Below, piece after piece: positions 54,684 through 64,000 of a stretch of 64,000 nt of DNA (position 1 is the stretch's first letter; each line of letters starts with the position of its first letter). Made by a program: the position numbers and the translations under genes. Source of the DNA: Moraxellaceae bacterium (GTDB taxonomy: Bacteria > Pseudomonadota > Gammaproteobacteria > Pseudomonadales > Moraxellaceae); NCBI GenBank assembly GCA_030646295.1, contig JAUSND010000027.1, positions 1 through 64,000 of the forward strand. Direction: 5' to 3'. The notes below the pieces were generated by a model. The model had not been told where the DNA came from, did not search any database, and was given only the letters and a program-made list of their open reading frames with translations.

Positions 54684-56342
54684 ATGCAAGCTGATTTCTG
54701 GAAGGACAAGTACCCGTCTGAAGTGCCTTTCACGGTTGATGTGGAAGCCTATGACTCCGTGCTTGATGTGTTTCATGAGTCCTGCAAGAAATTTGCCGAC
54801 AAGCCCGCGTTCAGCAACATGGGACGCACCCTGAGTTATCGTGAGCTTGACCAGTATTCCGCTGCATTTGCTGCCTATCTGCAGAACAACACCGATCTCA
54901 AGCCGGGTGACCGTATTGCCGTGCAGATGCCTAACCTGCTGCAATACCCGGTGGCCGTGTTCGGCGCCATGCGTGCCGGCCTGATTGTCGTCAACACCAA
55001 TCCGCTTTACACCGCACGTGAAATGACACACCAGTTCAATGACTCTGGTGCGAAGGCACTGGTGGCACTGGCCAATTTCGGCAATCTGGTGCAGGAAGTG
55101 GTGCCGCACACCGGTATCAAACACGTGATCATTACCGAAGTGGGCGACATGCTGCCCGGCTTCAAGCGCCTGCTCACCAATTTTGTGGTGCGCAAGGTCA
55201 AGAAGATGGTGCCGGCGTTCAATATTCCGGGTGCCATCCGCTTCACCGATGTACTGTCGCACGGCAAGCGCAGCAAGCTGGCTGAGGCGACGCCGCACCG
55301 TTCCGATATCGCCGTGCTGCAATACACGGGCGGCACCACCGGTGTTGCCAAGGGCGCCATGCTGACCCACGGCAATCTGGTCGCCAATCTGCTGCAGATG
55401 AAGGCTGTGCTCACCAATTTCGAGATGGGCAAAGAGGTCATGATTGCCCCACTGCCGCTCTACCACATCTTTGCGTTTACCGTGTGCTGCCTGGGCATGA
55501 TGGAAATGGGCGGCCATGCAATTCTCATCACCAACCCGCGCGACATGCCGGGCTTCGTGAAAGAACTGGCCAAGTGGAAGTTCACCTCGTTTGCCGGCCT
55601 GAACACGCTGTTTGTTGCCCTGATGAACAACGAAGATTTCCGCAGGCTTGATTTCTCTGCCCTCAAGACCACTGCTGCAGGCGGCATGGCCATGCAGCAC
55701 CATGCGGCGGAAGAGTGGGAACGCATCACGGGCTGCCGCGTGTCTGAAGGCTTTGGCATGACCGAAACCTCGCCGGTGGTCACCATGAACCCGCCAGGCT
55801 ATTCCCAGATTGGCACCATTGGCATGCCGGTGCCCAATACCACCGTGAAAACGGTCGACGACAACGGCAACGAAACGCCGATTGGCGAGCCGGGTGAATT
55901 GTGTGTGCAGGGCCCGCAGGTCATGAAGGGCTACTGGCAGCGCCCTGAGTCCACTGCCGAGACCATTGATGCGGACGGCTGGCTGAAGACCGGTGATATC
56001 GCCCTGATCCAGCCGGACGGCTATGTCCGCATTGTGGACCGCAAAAAGGACATGATCCTGGTGTCCGGCTTTAACGTATACCCGAACGAGATCGAGGAAG
56101 TGGCGGTAGGTCACGAGGGTGTGCTGGAAAGTGCTGCGGTGGGTGTACCGGATGACAAGTCCGGCGAGGCGGTAAAGCTGTTCGTCGTCAAGAAAGACCC
56201 TGATCTGACGGTTGAGTCACTGATGGCGCACATGCGTGCCAACCTCACGGGCTACAAGGTACCGCGCCACATCGTGTTTCGTGACGATCTGCCCAAGACC
56301 CCGGTCGGCAAGATCCTGCGCCGCGAGCTGCGCGACAAGTAA
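54684..56342 (+). CDS. fadD: Long-chain acyl-CoA synthetase FadD
   Basis: Activates fatty acids to acyl-CoA with ATP, on the inner face of the membrane. 552 residues. ATP/AMP motif YTGGTTGVAKGAMLTHGN, the A5 segment FGMTETSPVV, the hinge DRKKDMILVSGFNVYP with the fatty-acid signature, and the C-terminal Lys in KTPVGKILRRELR. GGAGCAATGTA precedes the ATG. It lies 58 bases downstream of the M61 peptidase; followed by a strong terminator. Confidence 0.94.
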   Translation: MQADFWKDKYPSEVPFTVDVEAYDSVLDVFHESCKKFADKPAFSNMGRTLSYRELDQYSAAFAAYLQNNTDLKPGDRIAVQMPNLLQYPVAVFGAMRAGLIVVNTNPLYTAREMTHQFNDSGAKALVALANFGNLVQEVVPHTGIKHVIITEVGDMLPGFKRLLTNFVVRKVKKMVPAFNIPGAIRFTDVLSHGKRSKLAEATPHRSDIAVLQYTGGTTGVAKGAMLTHGNLVANLLQMKAVLTNFEMGKEVMIAPLPLYHIFAFTVCCLGMMEMGGHAILITNPRDMPGFVKELAKWKFTSFAGLNTLFVALMNNEDFRRLDFSALKTTAAGGMAMQHHAAEEWERITGCRVSEGFGMTETSPVVTMNPPGYSQIGTIGMPVPNTTVKTVDDNGNETPIGEPGELCVQGPQVMKGYWQRPESTAETIDADGWLKTGDIALIQPDGYVRIVDRKKDMILVSGFNVYPNEIEEVAVGHEGVLESAAVGVPDDKSGEAVKLFVVKKDPDLTVESLMAHMRANLTGYKVPRHIVFRDDLPKTPVGKILRRELRDK

Positions 56343-56351
56343 GTCGCCATC

Positions 56352-56390
56352 AGTAATGAAAAAGCCCCGTTTCGGGGCTTTTTCATTACT
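56352..56390 (+). terminator. Terminator of fadD
   Basis: AGTAATGAAAAAGCCCCG-TTT-CGGGGCTTTTTCATTACT, 18-base perfect stem with A/T-rich flanks. Confidence 0.93.
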
Positions 56391-56485
56391 GTCTCATGGC
56401 CTGGCTGACAAGCAGGGCCCGGGGATCGTGGCCACGACTGTCGCTTGTGCTAGAGTCAACAATAATGCTTCCAGGGTCAGTGATC

Positions 56486-58108
56486 ATGTCTCTTGCTGTG
56501 TCCTCCGAACTTGACCAGCGCCTGTTCTGGCGACTGATCGAAATCAGTACCGCCCTTTCCGGTGAACGTAATACGTCTCGCCTGTTCGAGCGCATTCTGG
56601 ATGCGGCCCAGGACATCACTCATGCGGATGGCGGCACGCTTTACCTGATCAAGGAAAAGGAAGAGGGCCGTCCCGTTCTAGAGTTCGAGATCCTGCGTAC
56701 CAACTCGCTGATGCTGCGGCTGGGGGGGACCTCCGGCAACCCCATCGAGATTGCCCCCTTGCACCTCTATCATGAGGACGGCACCCCCAATCACAACAAC
56801 ATTGCCACACACACGGCCCTCACCCGTGAACTGGTGAATATCGAGGATGCCTATTTTGCCGAGAATCTCGATTTCTCCGGCACCAAGGCATTCGATGCCC
56901 GTTCGGGTTATCGCTCCAAGTCATTCCTGACAGTACCGCTGTGCAATCACGCCGACGAGATCATTGGCGTGCTGCAGCTGGTGAATGCGAAAAACCCGGA
57001 CACCGGCGAGACCGTCGAGTTTCCGAAAAACCTGGAGCCCATCGTGGTGGCACTGGCCTCCAGTGCAGCCATTGCCCTGGATAACCAGATCCTGTTGCAG
57101 GACCACAAGGACCTGCTCGATGCGTTTATCAAGGTGATTGCCCAGGCGATTGACGCCAAGTCGGCGCATACGTCTGCGCATTGCCAGCGTGTACCCGTGC
57201 TGACCGAGCTGATTGCGCAGGCCGCTTGCGAGACTTATGAGGGCCCGCTGGCAGAGTTCGATCTTGATGAAAGCGAGTGGTACGAACTTCGTGTTGCGTC
57301 CTGGATGCATGACTGTGGCAAGCTGGCGACACCGAATTCCCTGCTGGACAAGGCGACCAAGCTGCACCTCATGCTGGATGGTATTGATGCTGTCAAAACC
57401 CGCTTTGCTGCAGCAATGGTGACACTGGAGCTGTCATTCCTGCGCCAGATGCAGGCGCAGCCGGAGCGGGTGGGTGCGCTGCAGGAGATTCTGGAAGAAG
57501 AGCTGGCTGCGCTGCGGGATGATTGCCTGTTCATTGAAAAAGCCAATGTGGGTGGCGAGTTCATGAAGCCGGAGGATCAGGCGCGGGTGAAACGTATTGC
57601 CGCGCACAAGTGGCGCGATCATCTGGGCATGGAAAAACACGTCCTGACGGAAGAGGAAGTGAAGTTCCTTTGCATCGAGCGAGGCACGCTGTCATTCGAG
57701 GAGAGACAGAAAATCAATGACCACATGACGGTCACCATCCAGATGCTGGAGTCCCTGCCGTTTCCGAAAAACCTCAAGCGGGTGCCGGAATATGCGGGTG
57801 GCCATCATGAAAAAATGGATGGTACCGGGTTTCCGCGCGGCCTCAAGCGTGAACAGATGTCGTGGCCTGCACGCATGATGGCAATTGCCGATATTTTCGA
57901 GGCACTCACCGCCAGCGAACGCCCCTACAAGGCACCGATGAAGATATCGCAGGCACTGGGTATCCTGCAGAAAATGCAGCAGCAGAATCATATTGATCCT
58001 GATCTGTTCAGGCTGTTTGTGAGTTCGCGTGTGTGGGAAAAATATGCACGCATTTATCTGCGGCCGGATCAGCTGGATATCACCGATGCTTCGGCGTACC
58101 TGACCTGA
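56486..58108 (+). CDS. GAF/HD-GYP-type signalling protein
   Basis: 540 residues. GAF domain (about 35-200: ITHADGGTLYLIKE, YRSKSFLTVPLCNHADEIIGVLQLVNAKN) and an HD-GYP-type phosphodiesterase domain, the class that degrades cyclic di-GMP. The metal motif HD is H275-D276 (MHDCGK) and HHExxDGxGxP is H440, H441, E442 (HHEKMDGTGFP). GFP replaces GYP, and about 165 residues separate the two motifs, roughly 100 more than usual. Start at 56486 chosen because CAGGG lies 9 bases upstream; ATGs at 56465 and 56396 are also in frame. Confidence 0.85.
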   Translation: MSLAVSSELDQRLFWRLIEISTALSGERNTSRLFERILDAAQDITHADGGTLYLIKEKEEGRPVLEFEILRTNSLMLRLGGTSGNPIEIAPLHLYHEDGTPNHNNIATHTALTRELVNIEDAYFAENLDFSGTKAFDARSGYRSKSFLTVPLCNHADEIIGVLQLVNAKNPDTGETVEFPKNLEPIVVALASSAAIALDNQILLQDHKDLLDAFIKVIAQAIDAKSAHTSAHCQRVPVLTELIAQAACETYEGPLAEFDLDESEWYELRVASWMHDCGKLATPNSLLDKATKLHLMLDGIDAVKTRFAAAMVTLELSFLRQMQAQPERVGALQEILEEELAALRDDCLFIEKANVGGEFMKPEDQARVKRIAAHKWRDHLGMEKHVLTEEEVKFLCIERGTLSFEERQKINDHMTVTIQMLESLPFPKNLKRVPEYAGGHHEKMDGTGFPRGLKREQMSWPARMMAIADIFEALTASERPYKAPMKISQALGILQKMQQQNHIDPDLFRLFVSSRVWEKYARIYLRPDQLDITDASAYLT

Positions 58109-58141
58109 TGACGTTTGGCATGATGTTTGTTGGGCAGGGAG

Positions 58142-59059
58142 TCATGACGCTATCTGGCCGGCATAAAGCCCGGTGATTTTTTCCCGCAGCCAGAGATTGG
58201 CCGGATCGTTGTCACGGCTTTCATGCCAGTACAGGTACACATCCAGTGGCGGCAGTGGCACGGGCAGTTCCAGCAGCCGGTTTTCCAGTCCCGTATTCGC
58301 CAGCGTGGCATAACCTGCCGGCATGGTGAGCAGATAGTCCGACGCACCTACGACACGGCACGCCGCAAAATAATGCTGGCAACGCAGCACAATGGCGCGC
58401 TCGTGACCCAGCCGTGCCAGTTCCTGATCCTCAAAGCCGGGGCCGCGCCGGCGGGATGACACCAGTATGTGTCCCGCCTGCAGATAAGCCGCCAGATCAA
58501 TCCGGCCCCGTTTCACGGCGGGGTGATCCTTGCGCGCTACAACCACCAGGCGGTCCTCGGCCAGTTTCAGGCGGCGAATGTCCGGTGCCAGAGGCAGCAG
58601 TACATCCATGGCCACATCCAGCTGGCCATCAATCAGGTCGTTTTCCAGTTCGCGCCGGTCGGTGCGCACGCTGGCCAGCCGCACGCCGGGTGCATCCTCA
58701 CGCAAGCGGTTGAGCAGGCCGGGCAGGGCGGTGGACTCGAAAATGTCGCGCATGCCCAGACGGAATTCCTGCTGCGAGCGTGCGGCATCAAAGCGTGCAC
58801 CTTCCTGGATGCCTTCTGCAATCAGCCCCAATGCTGCGTGCAGCGGGGCAATCAGGCGCTGTGTGCGTGGTGTGGGCACCATGCGGTTGCCCTGACGCAG
58901 GAAGAGGGGGTCATCCAGCGCTTCACGAAGGCGGGCAAGGGCATGGCTCAGGGCCGGCTGGCTCAGGTTCAGGCGGCGGGCCGCCCGGGTCAGGCTGCCC
59001 TCGGCATGAATGGCCTCCAGTACCACCAGCAGGTTAAGGTCCAGTCGTCGTATGTCCAT
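58142..59059 (-). CDS. LysR-family transcriptional regulator
   Basis: 305 residues. The helix-turn-helix is DLNLLVVLEAIHAEGSLTRAARRLNLSQPALSHALARLRE (split here only for description: DLNLLVVLEAIH, GSLTRAARRLNLSQPALSHA), followed by a periplasmic-binding-like sensor domain. Start at 59059 (MDIRRLDLN); a frame to 59083 is less suitable. Divergent from the acyl-CoA dehydrogenase operon, its likely target. Confidence 0.94.
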   Translation of the reverse strand: MDIRRLDLNLLVVLEAIHAEGSLTRAARRLNLSQPALSHALARLREALDDPLFLRQGNRMVPTPRTQRLIAPLHAALGLIAEGIQEGARFDAARSQQEFRLGMRDIFESTALPGLLNRLREDAPGVRLASVRTDRRELENDLIDGQLDVAMDVLLPLAPDIRRLKLAEDRLVVVARKDHPAVKRGRIDLAAYLQAGHILVSSRRRGPGFEDQELARLGHERAIVLRCQHYFAACRVVGASDYLLTMPAGYATLANTGLENRLLELPVPLPPLDVYLYWHESRDNDPANLWLREKITGLYAGQIAS

Positions 59060-59120
59060 CCTGCAGCATCCGTTCGCGGGCATGACGAATCATGCATTAA
59101 ATGAATATGTTGTCATGCAA

Positions 59121-59133
59121 TCTATTGATTAGA
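59121..59133. promoter_or_regulatory. Candidate LysR-type operator (T-N11-A)
   Basis: TCTA-TTGAT-TAGA at 59121-59133: a palindrome that has the T-N11-A form of LysR-family sites, in the 136-base divergent gap, 63 bases before the operon's first ATG. Confidence 0.55.
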
Positions 59134-59195
59134 CGAATTGTAGTTCAGCGACTAGGCTTGATCCACTTTCCTTCCAGTGACTCACGGAGCACGCC

Positions 59196-60416
<1,221 letters not shown>

Positions 60417-60444
60417 TGGCAGGCAGAACAAAAAGGACAAAGGC

Positions 60445-61509
60445 ATGACACTGATTGATGAAGCCCGTCGTGTTCGCGAAGGCGAAGAGCTTGATGTGGC
60501 GGTGGTGGATAATTATCTCAAGGCACAATTGCCGGATCTGCAGGGCTCTCCGGAAGTGCGCCAGTTTCCGGGCGGTGCATCCAACCTGACATATCTGATC
60601 GCCTACGAAAATCGCGATCTCATCCTGCGTCGCCCGCCGTTTGGCAAAAAGGCCAAAGGGGCGCACGACATGGTGCGGGAGGCGCGCATCATGCAGGCAC
60701 TCAAGCCTGTGTATCCCTATGTGCCCGATGTACTCGCCGTGTGTCAGGACCCGGCCATCATGGCGTGTGATTTCTACGTGATGCAGCGCCTGGTCGGTGT
60801 GATTCCGCGTCAGGATTTTCCGGAAGAACTTCTGCTGATGCCGGACAAGACACGCGCATTGTGCCAGAGCGTGGTCGACAAGCTGATCGAGCTGCACAAG
60901 GTGGATGTCAAGGCTGCAGGTCTTGAATCACTGGGCAAGGGCGAGGGGTATGTGGCCCGCCAGATCAGTGGCTGGTCCGAACGCTTCCGCAATGCACGCA
61001 CACCGGATGTCGGCGACTTTGAAGGCGTGATGGCCTGGCTGGAGGCAAACAAACCTGCCGGAGAAGTTGCCATCACGCTTATTCATAACGACTACCGTTT
61101 TGACAACGTGGTGCTTGATCCGGAAACGCTGCAGGTGATCGGCGTGCTGGACTGGGAAATGGCCACACTGGGTGATCCGTTGATGGACCTTGGTAACACA
61201 CTGGCCTACTGGGTACAGGGTGATGACGATCCTGTATTCCAGATGATGCGCCGCCAGCCCACCAATGCCGCCGGCATGATGTCGCGTGATGAAGTGATTT
61301 CCTATTACGGAGAGAAGACCGGCTGGAAGGTTGATAATTTTGATTTCTATCTGGTGTACGGATTGTTCCGCCTTGCCGGTATTGCGCAACAGATCTGGTA
61401 TCGCTATTACAACAAGCAGACCACCAATCCGGCGTTCTCGCAGTTTGGCACCATGGTGAATTATCTGGAAAAACGCTGCCAGACACTCATCGCCGCATCG
61501 ACACTCTGA
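60445..61509 (+). CDS. APH-family kinase (LvaA/ACAD10-kinase-like)
   Basis: 354 residues. Aminoglycoside-phosphotransferase fold: LILRRPP (ATP Lys region), Brenner-type catalytic loop HNDYRFDNVVLDP with catalytic Asp, and the metal-binding VLDWEMATLGDPLMDLG. The sequence class is that fused N-terminally to human ACAD10/11 and present as LvaA in Pseudomonas, where it phosphorylates 4-hydroxyvaleryl-CoA. Start at 60445 has AAAGG upstream. It sits 29 bases behind the dehydrogenase and 1 base ahead of the phosphatase. Confidence 0.9.
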   Translation: MTLIDEARRVREGEELDVAVVDNYLKAQLPDLQGSPEVRQFPGGASNLTYLIAYENRDLILRRPPFGKKAKGAHDMVREARIMQALKPVYPYVPDVLAVCQDPAIMACDFYVMQRLVGVIPRQDFPEELLLMPDKTRALCQSVVDKLIELHKVDVKAAGLESLGKGEGYVARQISGWSERFRNARTPDVGDFEGVMAWLEANKPAGEVAITLIHNDYRFDNVVLDPETLQVIGVLDWEMATLGDPLMDLGNTLAYWVQGDDDPVFQMMRRQPTNAAGMMSRDEVISYYGEKTGWKVDNFDFYLVYGLFRLAGIAQQIWYRYYNKQTTNPAFSQFGTMVNYLEKRCQTLIAASTL

Positions 61510-61510
61510 C

Positions 61511-62197
61511 ATGGCCAGTCTTTATCTGATTCGCCATGGCCAGGCATCGTTTGGCGCAGAGAATTACGACTCGTTGTCAGAACTCGGCAAGGATCAGTGC
61601 CACCGTCTGGGTGTATGGTGGCGTGAGCGTGGTCATGCCCCGGCCCGTGTGCTGGTCGGGCCCATGTTGCGCCATCGCCAGAGTGCAGAGGCATTCATGG
61701 CGGGCTATGAGCAGTCGCTGGCAATGGTGAACCTGGACGGGCTGGCCGAGTTTGATCACGAAAACGTGCTCGAAGTGTACCGCCCCGATTTTGCCGACAA
61801 GTCCGTGATGGCCAACTTCCTGGCCATCACGCCCAGTCCGAGGCAGGCCTTTCACAGGATATTCACCGAGGCCGTAAGCCGCTGGCACGATGGCCGCTTT
61901 GATGGCGAATACAATGAGTCATGGCCACATTTCAAGGCACGTGTGCTGGCATCGTTTGACCAGCTTCGCAGTACGGGTGGTGATGCGCTGGTATTTACCT
62001 CGGGAGGAGTGGTGAGCGTGATGGTGCAGAAAGTGCTGTCACTGACTGATGCCAATTCCTTCGCCATCAACGCGACCATTCACAACAGCAGTGTTACCCG
62101 CATGCTCTACCGTGCGGATGAAACCTCGCTGCATTCCTTTAACAGCACGGCGCATCTGGATATCCATAATGACGCTCATCTGCTGACATACCGTTAA
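61511..62197 (+). CDS. Histidine phosphatase family protein
   Basis: 228 residues. The catalytic RHG motif is YLIRHGQASFG (His about 10) and the second His is in TSGGVVSVM-like context. Phosphoglycerate-mutase-fold phosphatases dephosphorylate sugars, proteins or, here perhaps, a phospho-acyl compound. It starts one base after the kinase stop, so the two are tightly coupled. Confidence 0.9.
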   Translation: MASLYLIRHGQASFGAENYDSLSELGKDQCHRLGVWWRERGHAPARVLVGPMLRHRQSAEAFMAGYEQSLAMVNLDGLAEFDHENVLEVYRPDFADKSVMANFLAITPSPRQAFHRIFTEAVSRWHDGRFDGEYNESWPHFKARVLASFDQLRSTGGDALVFTSGGVVSVMVQKVLSLTDANSFAINATIHNSSVTRMLYRADETSLHSFNSTAHLDIHNDAHLLTYR

Positions 62198-62213
62198 ACG
62201 TTCCCGGAGAACA

Positions 62214-62981
62214 ATGATGACCACTATTTTTGACCTGACCGGCAAGATTGCGCTGGTGACCGGCGCCAGTCGTGGTATTGGTGCCAGCATTGCCCGCCTG
62301 CTTGCCGGGCAGGGTGCCCATGTCATTCTCTCCAGCCGCAAGGCAGATGCCTGTGAAAGCGTGGCCACGGAAATCCGCAACGCCGGTGGCAAGGCCGAAG
62401 TGATGGCCTGTCATATTGGCGAGATGGAGCAGATCGAACAGATTTTTTCAGCCATTCGCGAAAAGCATGGCCGCCTGGACATTCTGGTGAACAACGCCGC
62501 AACCAATCCACATTTCGGCCCCATTCATGAAACTGATCTCACCGCCTTTCAGAAAACCGTGGATGTGAATATCCGTGGTTATTTCTTCATGTCGGCACGT
62601 GCCGTCAAACTGATGGGTGAAACCGGTGGTGGCAGCATTGTGAATGTGGCCTCGGTGAACGGCGTGATTCCCGGTGCTTTCCAGGGCATTTATTCCATCA
62701 CCAAGGCAGCCGTGATTTCCATGACCAAGGCCTTTGCCAAGGAAGCCGCCGCATCCAATATTCGCGTGAATGCACTGCTGCCGGGCGCCACCGAGACAAA
62801 ATTTGCGTCGGCGCTCACACAGAATCCGGCCATTCTCAATGAACTGCTCAAGCACGTCCCCATGAACCGCGTGGCGCAACCGGATGAAATGGCCGGTGCC
62901 GTGCTGTTTCTGGTGTCGCCGGCCGGCAGCTACACTACCGGTGCCTGCCTCAATGTCGATGGCGGCTACCTGCTCGTCTGA
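62214..62981 (+). CDS. Short-chain dehydrogenase/reductase
   Basis: 255 residues. Cofactor loop TGASRGIG, NNAATNP, catalytic Ser in VNVASVNGV and YxxxK in YSITKAA. The Arg of SRGIG and of SSRK favours NADPH. Starts 16 bases after the phosphatase; ATG 62214 or the next codon. Confidence 0.94.
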   Translation: MMTTIFDLTGKIALVTGASRGIGASIARLLAGQGAHVILSSRKADACESVATEIRNAGGKAEVMACHIGEMEQIEQIFSAIREKHGRLDILVNNAATNPHFGPIHETDLTAFQKTVDVNIRGYFFMSARAVKLMGETGGGSIVNVASVNGVIPGAFQGIYSITKAAVISMTKAFAKEAAASNIRVNALLPGATETKFASALTQNPAILNELLKHVPMNRVAQPDEMAGAVLFLVSPAGSYTTGACLNVDGGYLLV

Positions 62982-62993
62982 CGGAGAACTGCC

Positions 62994-63353
62994 ATGCTGG
63001 TTGCTAACATTCTGGTAGTCGTTGTTGCGCTGCTGCATCTCTGGTTCATGGTGCTGGAGATGTTCCTCTGGACAAAGCCCCTGGGCCGCAAGACATTCGG
63101 TCTGACCGAGGCCTTTGCACAGGAAAGCCGTTCACTGGCCGCCAATCAGGGGCTGTACAACGGCTTTCTGGTGGCAGGTTTGCTGTGGGGTGTATTGCTG
63201 GGGGTGCAAGGCTTTCCGCAAAAAGTATTTTTTCTCGGCTGCGTGATCGTGGCCGGTATTTATGGTGCGGCCACGGCCAGCAAGAAAATCCTCTGGGTAC
63301 AGGCCCTGCCGGGCGCAGTTGCGCTGGCGGCGGTCTGGCTGACTCACTCCTGA
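62994..63353 (+). CDS. DUF1304-family membrane protein
   Basis: 119 residues, four membrane segments (ILVVVVALLHLWFMVLEM, GLYNGFLVAGLLWGVLLGVQ, VFFLGCVIVAGIYGAAT, LPGAVALAAVWL). DUF1304 family pattern with FMVLEMFLW and the conserved NQGLYNGFLVAGL. Function unknown. It lies 12 bases behind the SDR gene. Confidence 0.9.
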   Translation: MLVANILVVVVALLHLWFMVLEMFLWTKPLGRKTFGLTEAFAQESRSLAANQGLYNGFLVAGLLWGVLLGVQGFPQKVFFLGCVIVAGIYGAATASKKILWVQALPGAVALAAVWLTHS

Positions 63354-63382
63354 ATAGACGCTGATACAACAAGGATCGCCTG

Positions 63383-64000
63383 ATGAAAGCTGTTCTTTGC
63401 AAGCAACACGGTTTGCCTGAAACGCTGGTTGTTGAAGAAGTGCCTGATCTGGTGCCCGGTCCCAGACAGGTTGTCATCAGTGTCAGCGCCTGTGGTGTGA
63501 ATTTTCCCGATACGCTCATCATCCAGAATCTTTACCAGTTCAAGCCGGCATTGCCATTCTCCCCGGGGGGCGAACTTTCCGGTGTGGTGAAGTTGGTGGG
63601 CGAGGGCGTCAGGCATCTGCAGCCGGGGCAGCCGGTACTGGCTTTTACCGGCTGGGGCGGTTATGCCGAAGAAGTCTGTGCCGATGCCAAAAGCGTGATT
63701 CCGCTGCCACCGGGGCTGGACATGAATGTGGCGGCCGCTTTCATGATGACCTACGGCACCTCGTACCATGCACTCAAGGACCGTGCGCAACTGCAGGCAG
63801 GTGAAACCCTGCTGGTGCTTGGTGCGGCCGGGGGTGTTGGTCTTGCTGCCATCGAGCTTGGCAAGAAAATGGGTGCACGCGTGATTGCTGCCGCCTCAAC
63901 TGCGGACAAGCTTGATGTGTGCAAACAGCATGGAGCGGATGATGTCATCAATTACGAAACCGAGGACCTGCGCGAGCGTGTGAAGGTGCTCACCGATGGC
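63383..64000 (+). CDS. Quinone oxidoreductase-like MDR protein (cut by window end)
   Basis: 206 residues visible. Zinc-free medium-chain reductase: ACGVNFPDTLIIQ, PFSPGGELSGVV, GWGGYAEEV, and the NADPH loop VLGAAGGVGLAAIELGKKMGA. Reduces quinones or activated double bonds such as enoyl-CoA or enones. Starts 29 bases after DUF1304, so likely in the same operon. Confidence 0.9.
   Translation, partial: MKAVLCKQHGLPETLVVEEVPDLVPGPRQVVISVSACGVNFPDTLIIQNLYQFKPALPFSPGGELSGVVKLVGEGVRHLQPGQPVLAFTGWGGYAEEVCADAKSVIPLPPGLDMNVAAAFMMTYGTSYHALKDRAQLQAGETLLVLGAAGGVGLAAIELGKKMGARVIAAASTADKLDVCKQHGADDVINYETEDLRERVKVLTDG

Overview
The window reads as chromosomal DNA of a gammaproteobacterium, most likely from the order Pseudomonadales. 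The evidence is the neighbourhoods dnaX-ybaB-recR and rnd-ycgL-ycgN, a Pseudomonas-type fadBA operon, a heme-motif cis/trans fatty acid isomerase (cti), rnk, and a split tonB-exbB-exbD set. Coding density is high, genes are on both strands in short operons, and there is no insertion sequence, prophage, CRISPR array or obvious defence island. It looks like core chromosome with a strong lipid and acyl-CoA flavour.

Layout. 1-6 kb: 5' part of a DEAD-box helicase, tRNA-Val(CAC), proS, a PaaI-type thioesterase and a LonB-like protease. 6-10 kb, minus strand: dsbD, yqcC and a CotH-kinase-like lipoprotein. 10-12 kb: an unrecognised secreted protein and an SPFH/prohibitin protein. 12-16.8 kb: a minus-strand operon (thioesterase, molybdopterin oxidoreductase, ferredoxin, moaA) divergent from an HxlR regulator. 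17-20.4 kb: fadBA, with a 19-bp direct repeat in its leader. 20.6-30.8 kb: an MpaB-like oxygenase, a beta-lactamase-fold lipoprotein, cti, kup, tRNA-Ser(GGA), gdhA and an AraC regulator. 30.8-33.1 kb: 4.5S RNA and a Fur-controlled tonB-exbB-exbD operon. 33.1-41.2 kb: rnk, a DASS transporter, an AraC regulator divergent from a Baeyer-Villiger-type monooxygenase, a DUF2505-like protein, a 57-residue zinc-ribbon protein, a class V aminotransferase and an alpha/beta hydrolase. 41.4-48.6 kb: dnaX, ybaB, a secreted protein, recR, an acyl-CoA dehydrogenase, rnd, ycgL, ycgN and a membrane protein. 48.7-58.1 kb: PPK2, a MoxR/VWA pair, a lipase, an M61 peptidase, fadD and a GAF/HD-GYP protein. 58.1-64 kb: a LysR regulator divergent from an operon of ACAD10/11-like dehydrogenase, APH-like kinase, histidine phosphatase, SDR, DUF1304 protein and quinone oxidoreductase (cut by the window end).

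How the parts work together. FadD, FadBA, two acyl-CoA dehydrogenases, two thioesterases, two lipase-like hydrolases, Cti and the monooxygenase point to growth on, and adjustment of, fatty acids or other lipids. The two most system-like loci are the operon at 12.1-16.2 kb and the operon at 59.2-64 kb. The first is a molybdenum enzyme that lacks the Cys/Sec expected for formate dehydrogenase or NapA, encoded with its own ferredoxin, thioesterase and a MoaA. The second separates, in single proteins, the kinase and dehydrogenase that mammals fuse in ACAD10/11; it predicts phosphorylation and rearrangement of hydroxyacyl-CoAs, with an added phosphatase and reductases.

All function calls come from reading motifs by eye. 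No database search was run.
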